Origin: Daphnia pulex | Lineage: Eukaryota; Arthropoda; Branchiopoda; Diplostraca; Daphniidae | DNA: 64,000 nt | Direction of reading: 5' to 3' | NCBI RefSeq assembly: GCF_021134715.1 | Contig: NC_060024.1 | Span: 5,642,001 to 5,706,000 of the forward strand | Part shown: piece after piece, positions 12,061 through 27,089 of the stretch | How positions within the stretch are numbered: position 1 is the first letter of the stretch | Layout of the letters: every line of letters begins with the position of its first letter | Notes under the pieces: model-generated | What the model was told of the DNA's origin: nothing | Seen by the model: only the letters and a program-made list of their open reading frames with translations | Database searches by the model: none | Made by a program: the position numbers and the translations under genes

Positions 12061-12138
12061 CAATTTTTTTTTTTTTTTTTAAGTAAGTGTTGTGAAGGAG
12101 TCAAAAGCTATTCAAGAAATTTGTTGAAATCGCGGGTA

Positions 12139-14752
12139 TCACTTCGATTTGCTAGATTGGTCAGAGCTTGATGATGATGTCATCGAGGAAATCGATTCAT
12201 TTCTTCTTTGTTCCAATATCGGGTCACGGTTAATTTTATTCCAAGGCTGCTCTACGCCAGTGCTAAAGACAACGTAGAACAAATTCGTAGCAGCGTAAAT
12301 ACCTGCCGAGAGGAAGAACACTGTTTGCCATTGATCTAACGATCCCTGTAGGAGCCACCAAAAAATTGTTTAATATTCAAAATAAATTTCTAAATAACAT
12401 ATTGGTTATGAAGGTTGAAGCTATTACCGACTCAGTCACGATAAGATTGACGATATAGGGTGCCAGAAATCCACAAATGCTTGCCACGCAGTTAGTAACG
12501 CCCATCATTGTGCCGGCAAAATTGGAAGCAATATCGATGTGATTAGCCTGCAAGCGTTAGTAATTCGTTTTAGAAAAAAAAAATCATGATTAATGTGCAG
12601 AATGAAGCTTATACCAAAAATCCGGAATAAATGGCTCCATTAAATCCGCACGACACGGTGAGCTGAAAAATAAAAATAAAATTTACTGCCTAGATACTAA
12701 ATTGCTATGTTAACTTAAGTTACCAAAGTGATAGTGGCGACTCGGTCGCAGCCTGTATAGCTCACTCCAATAAGTCCGCAAGCGGGTAACAAGAGTCCTG
12801 TAATAAAACAGACGTATTAGTCGGCTCGCGATGTAATAATAATATAAATTGGGTACGTAAAGTTAATCAAAACGCTAGAAATATAATTATGTTACCGATG
12901 GTAGTGAAGACCTTCCTAGTGTAGGTGGTGTTTAATATCTTGTTTTTCCTGATCGCGTCAGCGGTCACACTGAAGGCGATCGAAAAGAGCCACATGGCTA
13001 AATATGGAAGGGCCGATAGCGCTCCATTCTATCGAAAAATTTGGCAACATTGAATCGCGATGAATTAAATTTTTTGTAACAGGATGGTTTAAAAGGTTAT
13101 CGTACGGCTTTCAAGTCGAAATGCAAGACTGTCTTCATGTAGGTAGGCAATTCAGTGAGCAACATGGAAAGGCCCCAGCTGTGTCCCAAATGAGCCACCA
13201 AAATAGCCCACAGATGTATAGAAGTCAAAATGGTTTTCCAGGGAGTCTCTGACATCTAACAGTTAACATAATTAAGATTCCGGACATCATTTCATTAAAA
13301 AAAAAATTTATTAACTGACCGGAATTGGCTTCTTAATCCCCGTAGAAGCGAGAATGTAACGTTTCTCGTCCTCGGCAATTCGTGGATGGACAGACGGACT
13401 ATCGAAAACCAAGAAAACCCAGAGGGTGAACCAAATAACTCCGATGATGCCGGGAACGTAAAAAGCCAAAGGCCAGCCATTGTCAAACTCGAGAGAACAC
13501 AACCAACCCGATAAGGGCATAATAATCACAGTCCCGAACTGAGTTCCTATTTGTGACCACAAATTAAAATGATTTATTAAATCATCAATTTACGCTAATA
13601 CGTCACATCCTTTTGCATTTACCTGCCAAAACGAAGGCGCCAATAGTTGTCCTCTCAAAAGTAGGAACCCATTTGGAAACCATACTGTTGGCCGCAGGAA
13701 ACGACACTCCCTTGAAGCAAACATGTCAGTTGTTGAGTCAAAAGTATTGATTTTAATATTTCGCGTGACTTTAATGATACCTCAGCCAGTCCGGTTAAAA
13801 CTCGCATAACTATAACTGCATTGGCTCCACCTTGTCGTGCAGCCAGCGGGGTCAGCACGGAGAAAAAATCGGTAAGTAGGATGCCAAGACCCAACACGTA
13901 TTTGCCGCCGTATTTCTCGGCCAATATTCCACCAGGAATTTGCGTCACCATGTAGCCCCAGAAAAATGCCCCCAGAATCAGCCCTTGGGTTTCACCATCC
14001 CAATCGAATTCGCCGTTACTCTGTTGGACATTTGGTTCAAAATCAAATGATGAGAAATATTAATAACTAATCGAATTGATTGAGTATAATACGATTATAA
14101 TCGTACTTCACTGCTTCCGGAGTCTTCTTCGTACTCGCACTGTTCGGTACTGTTACTCGCGCTCGTACCTCCGCTTCTGCCGAAGAAGGACGTGGCGTTG
14201 TCGCCGGATGGAGTTCTTACCATGTCGACGATGGCCACTGACAAATTGATTCGCATCATGTAAACCGATGCCAAACCAAGAAAACCCATAAAAGCGAAAA
14301 CATGGCGAGATCCAAAAAAATCTGAGTGATAAGTAGATTCAAATAAACTATTACAGCATTAAATAAAGTATGCATTGGAGCCTATATTTAGCAATAGACT
14401 TGAATTATATGGCTGACCTTTGGGTTTGTCGACTATCTGGCTATCACCATTTTCAAGCGAGTGGCCATGCTGTATGACGTCTTGAACCTACGTATACAAT
14501 TTGGAATGGCAATCAAATTTATTTCTAATAGACTGATATGTTTAAGGTATATTGCGTATGTGGTTGATTGCGCAAAATTTTATTTTCCCCTTTTTGTACC
14601 GTGGACTCAATGGCGCCTTCCTGGACGCTCTTTGTGGCCTTATCTAAGGGTTGCTGGTGGTCATTAGTGGCAATGACGAAGATTGCGTCTGACGGCAGCG
14701 GTTGTTTGCTCTCCTTTTCATCCTCGTTGACTTTACTTGGCGTGTCTGTCAT
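12139..14752 (-). CDS. SLC17-family (sialin/VGLUT-like) major facilitator transporter
   Basis: Twelve exons join in frame: 14752-14600, 14487-14418, 14321-14107, 14020-13781, 13710-13623, 13546-13320, 13255-13106, 13028-12896, 12797-12724, 12662-12615, 12547-12428 and 12345-12139. This gives 1725 nt, 574 aa. Hydrophobic segments number about twelve and end in a short serine-rich cytoplasmic tail. Family signatures are [12 protein letters not shown] in helix 1, [15 protein letters not shown] after helix 2-3, [14 protein letters not shown] in helix 4 and [10 protein letters not shown] in the following loop, typical of SLC17A5 and the vesicular glutamate transporters. A long N-terminal cytoplasmic region precedes helix 1, and the first luminal loop is acidic and serine-rich with N-glycosylation sites. 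The substrate could be sialic acid, glutamate or another organic anion and cannot be chosen from the sequence. It lies head-to-tail with BRCA1, about 440 bp apart. Confidence 0.88.
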
Positions 14753-16007
14753 GTTATTGTTGTGACTAGTATTGGGACAGATAAAAACAAATTCTTTCTA
14801 TCAGGGTAAATCCATTTTACGTCTATGATAAGAGGATTATAAGGTGTCACGTGTACAGTCTACGCCAGTCCATGGTCATTTTTATAGACTGCAATAAAAT
14901 TATTTGTCGTACGAACATAAACTCATGATCATTAATTTGAAATACGATTTAGTAGCATTAACGATAACTGATAGTTTGTGTTTAAAACTAAAATGCATCT
15001 ATATTTAATATAATAGGACAAAATCAATTGCAAATTTGAGTTTAATGAGATAATTTTTTTTGCGTAAAAATTCAAATAAAACAATTAAAAAAACAAGAAT
15101 TCAGTTGTTATTAGACTTACCCTTTTACCTGCAATTAAACAGGTCTTAATTGTTTTTCTTACTAAGACGGACACTTTGACAGGTTGACATCTAGCAACAC
15201 TATAAAAGATCTGCCTTTCATCGACTTGAATTCGAGTTGTGTAGAGCTATTCAGATCAGGGATAAATTACATATCGTTATCGTAACAAATCACCGCCTAG
15301 TTTGCGAGCTTATCTTATGATGTCTGACAGTGTAAAATATGTTGGTTTGTTGACCAAATAAAAATCTTGCATCCTGGATTACTGAATAGGATAATGAGAG
15401 GTATTCATTTTAAAAAAATTTAATAAAAAAAATTCCGACACCACGTACACTGTCATAATATGCGACTGTGTTCCCGTCATAGGAAAAATGTGCGGCTTCC
15501 AAATCACAATGTAAAATAAGCATTTTCGATAGTCTGATTAAATATATTTTTATTTTTTTTTATACTGCAGCAGTGATTCGGTGATTGAACTAATATGAAT
15601 GACGCATATTTTAGAATCATGAGCGGCACGGTAATTTTTATCGACTATTAGAAGGAAACAATGGAACAAGTTCTTCCCAACTGTCCTTTAGCCCAGAGGA
15701 TTGTTTTTTCTATGGATAATAATGCTATTCACATTACAACATGTACCTCTCTCAATATAAGAGTTCATGCAGGTTCCATGAATGGGGTAGTCTATAATAT
15801 CAGACGTGTGCACAACAAAATTGTTTCGTGTACACAGGATTTATGAATCGATATAGTGTCTAAATGCTGGTTTCATCTTGATCGTTCTCTGTCAGAGAGC
15901 TACTATAATCTCGGTAAATCAATAAGTTGAAGATCTCAACTTTTTTACACTGCGCGCGTTTCGCAATTTGAAAATTAATTCGCTTAACATGATTTCCATT
16001 AAGAAAA
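14753..16007. other. Intergenic, no gene recognised
   Basis: AT-rich sequence between the SLC17 start codon and the end of the threonine dehydrogenase gene. The part near 14753-15250 should contain the SLC17 promoter; GACATCTAGCAAC near 15187 is again similar to the CTCF-like motif upstream of BRCA1. Open frames are short. Confidence 0.4.
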
Positions 16008-17816
<1,809 letters not shown>

Positions 17817-18642
17817 GACACTGCCGTGATCTCTTCGGCACAATTTCAGCCTCTGTTTATCGTCTGAGAAATCAGACCCAACTGACTAGCTAGAGGTGCA
17901 CGTTCAGATACCCCTGTACACTCCCACCCATTTAGCTTTAACCTGGGCCGTCTACATGTTGTATAGAGTAATGTAGTTGGTGGTGCAGTTGGCTTCCTTA
18001 CAGTTCTCGAAATAATCTTGGCAGTACGCACCAGTAAAAAAAAGAGATCACGCGACTGGGTTTACCAATGTCTAGCACGCCCTCACTTGGGGAGTCTATA
18101 ATTAGTCTCCAATGCATGCGGTGAAAATTTAGGGGCTCGTCTGCCCTAGTAAGCATTTTGCGCATGTTCAAATAAATCAATTTTAATGGATAAGAATTAA
18201 TTAAACGCATAGTCAGTAAGTCATACATGGTCACAGGGGTGGTATTTTGTTTTTCTCAAATTTTTTTATCGGATTAGCTGATATAAAAAAAAAGAAACAT
18301 AACCTCAAATATTGACGCATGTGACAGTTTCAATAAGGTGAAGAAAAGGGGTATGAAAGTCTAGAAGTTTTCACCTTTTCCGTCTACTCGTCTAGATAAA
18401 AAATTATTTTTGAATCTGGATAATGGGAAGTCAATCTCATAATAACTAGCATTTTTTTTTTATTGCGTGCATATCATATAAATCGCGTAATCCCCTTTTT
18501 TATAACCTGGGAGAAATTTGAAGTTTATATCCCTATATATTGAAGTCATTTTTGTACTGTTTTTAATCTAGACGCAATTATAAAGGGTTTATGCCCATAC
18601 TGCGTATAGTTTCTCTTGATGATCCAAGTCAAGTGCGATTGG
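17817..18642. other. Intergenic, no gene recognised
   Basis: Upstream side of the threonine dehydrogenase gene. Only short frames are present, with no repeat that I can assign. Confidence 0.4.
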
Positions 18643-18644
18643 TA

Positions 18645-19208
18645 GCGTTCTCATCCGACCAAAATCGATTGAAAAATGGTCCAATCGATTGATTAGTAAT
18701 ATAAAAATTCCTAATCGATTTCAAATCGACTAGAATATCTTACCATCGATTATAATCGATTGATTAATTTTTCTTGACGATTATAGTCGATTAAAATCAA
18801 TTAAAATCAATAAAATAAAAAAGTGTTAAATCGATTATAATCGATTAAAATCGACTAAACTCGATTAAATTGAGATAAAAATGTCTTGAATTCATTGTGT
18901 AGTAACTATTACGAGAACTTTGTGATGCTATAATACATTAGCTTAGTTCTTAATTATGCTGAAAGTTGTTTTTCAACTTTTTTTAAATTGAAAATATTGG
19001 AAAACACATTTTTTACAAGAAAAATAACATTTAAGAAAATCGGTCGATTAATCGATTATTTTTTTTTCCAATTAATTGATTAATATTTAGAAAAAGGGCT
19101 AATCGATTATGCGTCAATTGGATAATTTTGCCGTCGATTATAATCGAATGATTAATTAGTCGATTATAATCGATTGGAATCGATTATTAGCAAATCGACT
19201 GAGAACGC
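18645..19208. mobile_element. MITE made of ATCGATT-rich repeats
   Basis: The ends are inverted: GCGTTCTCA at 18645 and TGAGAACGC ending 19208, each flanked by TA (18643-18644 and 19209-19210), which fits a TA target duplication of Tc1/mariner type. The outer third on each side is packed with direct and inverted copies of AATCGATT and TATAATCGATT. The middle is plain AT-rich sequence. There is no coding frame. Confidence 0.7.
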
Positions 19209-19210
19209 TA

Positions 19211-22200
19211 GCGGTTGGTTCCAAAATTGGGCACTGTACTGTACATGAATATCCAGGATTCATTTTTTTTAATTTTTATTAATTTTGGTTATGCAATTCT
19301 CTATGTAAAACTTTGCAGAATAGCTATAGGCTAGTTTTTCAAATTTTAAGTTTGAAATACAGCTATTCATTGGAAATTGGAATTGGGCTGCTGTTATTGG
19401 TTTGAAAGTTGGACATTCGACGTCCAGGATTATTTTTTTAATTTAATTATTTTTTTATTCGCCTTATAAAACTGCGTGACATAGACTTTTTTTCGGAATG
19501 TTATGTTTATTCTTACATTTTTTGTTGGATTCAAATTCCCCAAGTCAAGTTGTTGATGTCTAATTGGTTCAAAAGTTTGGAAAATATATTTTGTTAATTC
19601 TGTGAAATATATACAGTAGCTACCCAAAGTTTGGGAACGCGCGAGAGAAGCTTATGTAAAAATCCGATTTTTGCCGCGTTCCCAAAAATCGAGTTTTTGA
19701 CGGAGAGCATTGAAATTTTGTTTGAATTTTTTCAGATATTTTTAATTAAGGAGAGGGGAGAATAAATGGATCTAAAAGTTTGGGAGCGCGCTGTAGAAGC
19801 ATAAAAAAGTGGCTACTTTGCCGCTCTCAAAATAGGGAACAAATAAAGCACCCCGCAAAAGGGTGCAAAATAAAAAGCTTCGTTAGCTCTATAAAATATG
19901 TTTATTTTTTTTTTCAAATTTTTTGAGAGACAATTATTGTAACGAATTTTGAATCGAAAAAGAGATTTATTATTTTGGACCCTTTCCCCCTTCTATCCCT
20001 CCCCGTGGTGGTGTAGCGATTTCTTTTTTGTTTAATTTTCGTAGGAAGGGTAAATATGAACTACTAGAACAAGGGCGAAATTTTCCCACCTCCGAAAAAG
20101 TCCCAAATCAGAAAGTACGGTTTTGTATTAATAAGTGTCAAAGATGTCTTTAGAAGAATAGCCCATCAGAAGAAACTCCGATTTTAATACGGGAGAGCCA
20201 AAGTTTGATACTTAATTGTACCAATTTTTTTTCAGATTTTAGCTACACCCTCTTGGGTATCCATTTATGGATTGGTAAAATTTTCAGCTCACTTTTTAGT
20301 GTGGGTTTGGACAGTACACTTAACCCACTAAACCCCTTAGTGGATATAGGTACACCCGCATTTTAGTTCACTCATAAGTTTTTATAAGTATATCACTACA
20401 ACAAATAGTGGGGTACCCCACTAAATTAGAGGGGACCTAAAATTTTCCACTTATTCGTGGGCACAAGTGGGGTAAATTATTTTTACTGTTTTATAGTTAT
20501 CGAGTAGAGCGTTTAATGTTGTCCGATTCAAGCTTGACTTGATGTGGATGGCGCTATTCCAGCTTCACTGATTTTCAGTACTTGAAATTAAGATTTAAAA
20601 TATATTTAAGTATTTTACTTGCAGGATAAGGCTGGAGAAGGGGAATAAAATTGACTTGACTCTTATGCCATCTACTCACCAAACAGCCTAAGCTCTTGCC
20701 AGTTGGTGTCTGCAAGTAACAAGATTTGATATCAGCTGTTGAGCATCCGATATCAGCAACAAACATCACGTGTAGACCTGCATGCACTAGTAAACAAAGT
20801 TTTCAGTAAGAACCTCGGGTGTTTGGTGGACAGATGAAAATTACGGCATATGAGTCAAGTCGGCTTTCTTCCCCTTCTCTGAAAATTAAAAATCTTTTTT
20901 CCTAAGTGTCATTATAAATAGTTGACGTAGTTAAAATTACCTTCGAAATTTATTTTCAATTGTATTTTTCCTTAAATTTGCTGTAAAAAACCTACCCGAC
21001 AGAATTTAGCACGACGAGATTGGACTGGAGTCCAGTCCTTAAGATAGAGTACTCCATGGCAAGGTTCGCCTCGAAAACCGAGATTGTTTTCAAAAATACA
21101 GTATTGAAAAATACTGGAGACTTTTCCAGCGTTGCCAGTTCCAAAATACTCATCTTTTTGCAATCGCAATAATTCCTATTATAGTCTAAAAGAGTAAAAA
21201 GCATCTTCAGTTATGTCCTCGATGTCAATGGTATCGGTCGCTACTCTTGATAGTCCGATAGTATTTTTTTCAAAAAGTAAGCACTTGCTTCATAAAGCAA
21301 TAGTTTTTGCGTACAAAATGTTAAAAATTTAAATTTGCAGATACTTAGGATAATTTAATATGGTTTTTTCTTCCGAAGTATTTATTGGTGATGCTTGGGG
21401 AAATGGGCTTAATTAATTCTACTTCCGCAGTACTTATTGATGATGACTGGTGCTGAGGGGCCTGACACGACGTGAAAACGAGATGACGTTGTTTTAGTAT
21501 AGAAATATTCCTCTAAATGCTCAAACGCAGGCGCTCACCTACCATACTCTTTGTTATGAGAGAGTTTAACAGAGATTTATAGGTGAAAAACAGAACAAAA
21601 AAATTTACCCATTTAAATTTTACCCATTTTTAAAGAGAGCGACGTACTGAAAATGTGTTATAAATCTAATAATCTTTGATAAACTCATTAGAGAAGTGAA
21701 AAGTGGTAGATATGTAGACGGTTTTCAGCTTCACGTTTCCAGTTGGTTTCATTTTTCGTTTTTTTCTGGTATTTGGTATTGGTGTTGGTGTGTTTTTTAA
21801 GTAAAGTTTTTTTTCTGGTTGGTTTTTCCCTTTTTTCCAGAGAGGTTATCTTTCTGGGTAATTTTGTTTTTGCACAGAATGTCGATCATATAAGATCCAC
21901 CACACTCAGCTTCTTTATAATGGTTTCTACATAGACAAGTTTGTATCTATAATAACAGTAATTGACATCGATATTTTTTTAGGTAACTATACTTGCAAAT
22001 ATGTCCTTCTACTGTGAAATTTCAGGGCAGCTGATGTTGGAACAAGACCTTCAGGATTCACAGATGTTGTCAAGGAAACATTAAGAGCTTTTGTTTTCAA
22101 TTTCTGATATCGTTGGCTATCCAAATTCTCACTATAGGTAGTCCAGAGTATACAATTATCATTGCACTTTCTCCAGCAACATATTTTGGTTAAAGTCTAT

Positions 22201-24186
22201 TTATCATTGCCAGTAGATTCTTCAGTACAATTCATTTTATCATTAGTATCCTGTAATTTAATGGGATTATTTTTTGTTTTAAGTTGTATCTAGTCATTTT
22301 ATATGTATCAACATTTTATTTGGTTATTTATACCGGTTGAACAAATTCGAATGGGGGCGATGGAGATGAGCATCTACTGGATGTGAAAAATCCTACTGCA
22401 TTGTCACTGATGACTTTTTCTTGAATGGCAATGGAAGATTTTAGTTCTTAGATACTTTTCTAAAAATGAAATTTGTTGTAAATATTCTTTGATATGTATA
22501 GTATCTCAATTTGTTTACCAGATTTGCGTTATGAGTAATTTTAATTTGATCCAGTTCTAAATATTTCAAATGTAATAGTAATGTTTGCATTGTGAAAATT
22601 TTTGCCGATATCACCTTTTTCTAAAGTTTTGATTGTAGATTCCAAAGCTTCTATTGTTTCATATATTTTTAATTGTAAATAGATTTCAATGTTATTTGTT
22701 ATATTTAAGAGATTATATACCTGTTGTTGTTTAGATCCATTTTCGAGTTCAGTAATCTGATATTTCAAATCCTGTAAGCGAATACAATTTTGTAAATTTT
22801 AATTTTTGGGTATGGGATAGCAAAATTCTAGATCTTACATTGGTTTTTTGTTAACTTTTCTTTTAGAAGCTAAAAAACCATCAATTAATTGAGATTTTGT
22901 TTTTTGTTTTAATTGAGCCTTTGTTAACTAATTAATTTTTTCCTTACAAAATTTGATTTGAAGGGATGAGAAGCAATGTTTTCAATTCAGACTGAATAAT
23001 TTCTAGCTTTATGTTTATTTTATTTCAAAAGTTCATGAAGAAAACAATTTTAGAATTTATTCTTTTATATAATTTTCAGCAGTTTATTGCATTTATTTGA
23101 AGAATAACATTTTACAAACATTAAAATATGTAGGTTATAAAATTTGACATGCAACATTGTGAGAAAAAAAACAAGGAGACGATTTTTAATGTACAGAAAC
23201 TCCTCTTTTTTAAACCGAAAAGTAAATGTGAAAACATAAAAATTAAAAGAGAAGATGCCCCGTTGAAGGGGCACATCGCTCCTTCTATGGAGAACAGTTC
23301 AAGGGATGATTAGTCAATTAAACGTATAAATAAATAAAGAACGTTACGATTCAAATATACATTATTGATAGAAATATGAACGATACACGGCAAATTTAAA
23401 AATTACAAAGAAAAATGACCACTTATTAACATTACCATGAACAATCAACACATAAAAATCGCCTACTCTTTGTCGCACAATTTTCATGAGCCCATGATCT
23501 GCATTTGACATTGCACCCACTTTTTACCTGGCCTACTTTCCGTGAAATACTCTTGGCACATAATACAGAACGGACCGTCTTCAGTTAATCTTTTTCGTGC
23601 ACTGGAAGAGCTCTGGGTTGATTTGGCACTTGAATTGTTGGGTCTTGGATTTCTTTATTTACTCTACTGCGACTTTTGGGCACTTTTTGTCACTATAGTG
23701 CTGGATTTCCCACACGGCACCAAGATATCTTTTTTTTGTAAAAAAGATGTAAAGTTGTAAAACAAAAGTCTATATTTTAGATGACTTGCTTATATCTTAA
23801 AGTCAGTCTATTGTGCTCCAAAATGTCCGGAAAAACTACATAAAAAAGATGTAAAAAAGTACATCTTTTTCCAGCTAATTTTTTGCCGATATACATATTT
23901 AAGTATTAAAAATGATCGCTGTAATGTAAAAATGTTAGCAAAATGTTATCTTTAAGTTATCTTAGTTACATAAATTATATATCTTAGGTTATCTAGTTTA
24001 TATAACATAAAGTTATTTAAAAGATGGCTCTAATATAACATATAGTTATCTAAAAGATGGCTTTATGTTTGGTGTCTATACAAATATAAATTATAATAAC
24101 CTCAACTAAAAAGAATATGCACACATGTGATTGATGATACATATCATGTATTATTTTGTCAGAGCGGTTACAACAATTAAGAAATC
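19211..24186. other. About 5 kb without a recognised gene; scattered small repeats
   Basis: At 19628 and again at about 19778 a GTTTGGGA.CGCGC segment recurs about 150 bp apart, each followed by a reversed GCCGC..TC.CAAAA segment, so this is a small repeated unit. 20320-20480 has short inverted pieces around CCACTAA and TTAGTGG. 23720-24090 is rich in AAAAGATG and its complement and may be a decayed foldback repeat. I see no domain-bearing frame on either strand. Confidence 0.4.
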
Positions 24187-25657
24187 TTAATCAACAACTT
24201 TTTTCTTCTTAGCCGCCAAGCGGGTACCAGCCTTCGTTACAAATTCCGCGCTGAGTTTGTTGAGCTCAGTCAAAGATACGTTGGAATAAAGTCCTCCTTC
24301 TTCTTTAATAGCATCTGAAAAATAGTAAATAACATAAGTTACGGCAAAGTATGATTAATGGATCATGAAATACATCATAAATAAATATTTACTGTAAATA
24401 ACCGAAGGGAGTCGGTAGCTTTCCAATCCTGGCATGTCCTTCGGTTTTTTGCTAGTCGATTTATGCTGCCCTTTTCATGTTAACTGACTCAGTAGTTCGT
24501 CAGTCATGAAGTAACGCCACGCCGTTCTTAAAACTGCACCTAGATCATTGCCTCCCAATGATCGGATTACGCGGAACTAAAAAAAGAGAATTTAGAAAAC
24601 GTATATTAAAAAAATGAAATAATATATTTTAGACCCACCTGATCTTTACTAACATCACTATCCACAAGCGAATCATCAAACTTTTTGAAATCCTCAAAAT
24701 TCTTCAGTGGAAAGGAGTATTTTTGGCTGAGTGTGAAGACAGGGTGTGACTTGTCTGAAACATCTACTTTAGCTTCAAAGATCTTTTTTAATTGACTCCG
24801 CATATCCCGGTTATCAGATTTAATGTTTTGGATATCTCGGCCCAAACCTTTTGTTAAAGCAAATAAATCTAACGGTGCAAAAGCGAGAATGTTAATCAAA
24901 AGAATTCGTAATTAGTCGACAATTAGAAAACGATTAGAGCACTTACTGGACAATTTTGTCAGCAATTTCGTTTTAAAAGTATTGTCGTCGATAATTTTCC
25001 TGGTTTTTGAGCTTGGTTCAATGCAGGAGTCTTCTTTTTCTTCGGAGCTGTCTTCCTCAATATCGGTTTTGTCATTTTTTCTCCTCTTTCTTTTCTCTTT
25101 CCGCTGCTTGCATCCAGCGAGACCTCTTCTGTCCGGGGCTCCGGCAGCACTGCACTGCTCCTTATTATTGACTCATCAGACTGCGGTGCATTGCCCCTAT
25201 TCACTTCGGCAGGATCCACACGATTTTTCGTTGAGGAGACAGGATTTGCTGGATAATCAAATAATACAAAATTAATAAGATAGCAGGCAAAATATATAGC
25301 ATGATATGTAAGATATATAAGATATAATATGTAGCTTAGGCTTATACTGAACGACACTGGCTGAACAGCACGCTTTGAAGTTGAAGGCGATGGGGGCTTT
25401 GGTTTGGAATAGGCAGGTTTGGAATGGAGACGTCATCGAGCTTATTTTTTTTTGCATTAGTGGCAATTTTCTCCTTTTTAAGTTGGTCCTTTATAGGTGT
25501 ATCTGTTATAATGGCAGTGCTTCGTTTTCGGCCGTTTAATTGTCTGCTACCTTTCCTCGACCCAGCTTTATGGTAGGGTCTCCACTCAAATGGAATATCA
25601 TTATTCATAATTGTGACAATTAAAGCACTTTCCACCAAGAAATGGGCCCTTGTTGCT
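24187..25657 (-). pseudogene. DUF4806-domain gene, probably broken
   Basis: Probable minus-strand exons with good splice signals lie at 25657-about 25351, 25248-24947, 24868-24639, 24576-24393 and 24314-24187. The last three read as a DUF4806 domain: FPLKNFEDFKKFDDSL at the start, then VIRSLGGNDLGAVLRTAWRY and FMTDELLSQLT, ending in a KKKK-rich tail. Two lesions are visible. At 24477-24475 a TGA stands where the family has the tryptophan of its WxG segment, just after LLSQLT. In the exon 25248-24947 the frame that carries the basic APKKKKTP stretch runs into a stop before the strong GTAAGT donor, while a neighbouring frame gives the family-like DDNTFKTKLLTKL, so one base seems lost or gained. 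Function of the family is unknown to me. A sequencing error at either site would restore a working gene. Confidence 0.65.
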
Positions 25658-27089
25658 CTAGAAATAACTTACAAGAAAGCATGTAAGGAACAGTATTGGT
25701 TGCATTGACTAGATTTAGTAATTGCTCTAGGCCGAGTCCTTCCGTAATTTGACCGATGCAGCCAGCAAAATTCATTATGGTGTGGAAACCACCAAGTTTT
25801 AATAAAATTTTCTTGGTTTTGAGGAATCGGAATAAGCAATGTCATTAGCAATGTCCTCTTCCAGTATAAACGTTGATCAAATGTAACGACAGAACTGAAT
25901 TCATACATAAGATAGCTTGTTCTGCCAAAAAGAGTAAAGTTGAGAATACACACGAATCATCACTAGCGCATAAATCTATCATGGGTAAGAACACCACTTT
26001 CGATTGTCCGGGATTTTTCGTATATGAAAAAGCGTATTGCTTGAATCTCTGCCACCCAGTCTGAGTTGTCTAAACAAAAGAGATGACAACCACGGCAAAT
26101 CAAGATGTTTACTTGGATCCTGTGGAATAACTGTTTGCAGCTTACTGTAAGTTATTGAAGTTAATATTTTGTAATCTATTTCGTGGTCATGAATTATTAT
26201 CTGACCACTGTTTAGTATTTCATTATCAATCACATAAAAAATTCGAGAAATATATGATAATCAAATTTGTTCCTACTACAAAAACAGGTTATAACATACT
26301 TTTCTCCGTTGAATAACGTATACTACTTTTTTGGTGGTGATGGTGTTAGGACGCTATTATGCCCATTCCATGAAATGTACCGTTTCCGTCCGTTTCCGTA
26401 TGCGCAAGTTATGGTCAGCATTGCCACCTACGTACTGAACAACTGAACAGTCTGGCGAATATCGCAGCCTGTTTTTAAGTCATGCATTTGCACTGCAGCG
26501 CATTTTTTTTGTGTCATCTGGGTTTTTCTTAGCGCATTGTTTTTTTTTGTTTGCCGCCAAATGCGTCATAAATGAATGCAGTCAAAGTTGCATGGAAACA
26601 GTGCTTAGACAAATTCTATTCTGAATCAATATATCGATGAGGATGGGTCTGAATAAGCCTTGATTGTTATTTTCAGTCATTTTTTCAACAATTTTTTCCT
26701 TGCCTACCGTGTAGTTTTGTCTGTTTTGACGTTACCACTAAATATTATACGAACGTATTCTCCAATAAATTCCTTTTCTGACTGCGGTAAGGGAATCAAT
26801 CCAAAGTGACGAAATGTTTTTCCTAGCTACGTACTTTTAGTGTTAGAAAATTGGTGTACACAGTTCATGGCGTCGTAGAAAGCATTCCATCTAGTTTGAT
26901 TTTACAAGATGAAAAGCGAGCCTAGTTTTTCTTTGATGGTATCAGAGGCCAAGAGACTTCAAGATCGCTTATTCCAAATGTTCTGCAATTTTCTATCAAC
27001 TTGTTTTTTCAGTTTGTTGAAGGTCACATTCGTTATTTTTGAAATAGCTGTAGTTGCTATTAGATTCAGGAGATGACATGAACACTTGA
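25658..27089. other. No gene recognised
   Basis: Short frames only. The part next to the hAT relic at 27090 may belong to the same decayed element, but I see no terminal repeats. Confidence 0.35.

Noticed and set aside
23720..24090. MITE with GGCACCAA ends
   Set aside because: GGCACCAAGATATCTTTT and the complement of AAAGATGG...TTTGGTGTC look similar, but the match is short and no target duplication is visible.
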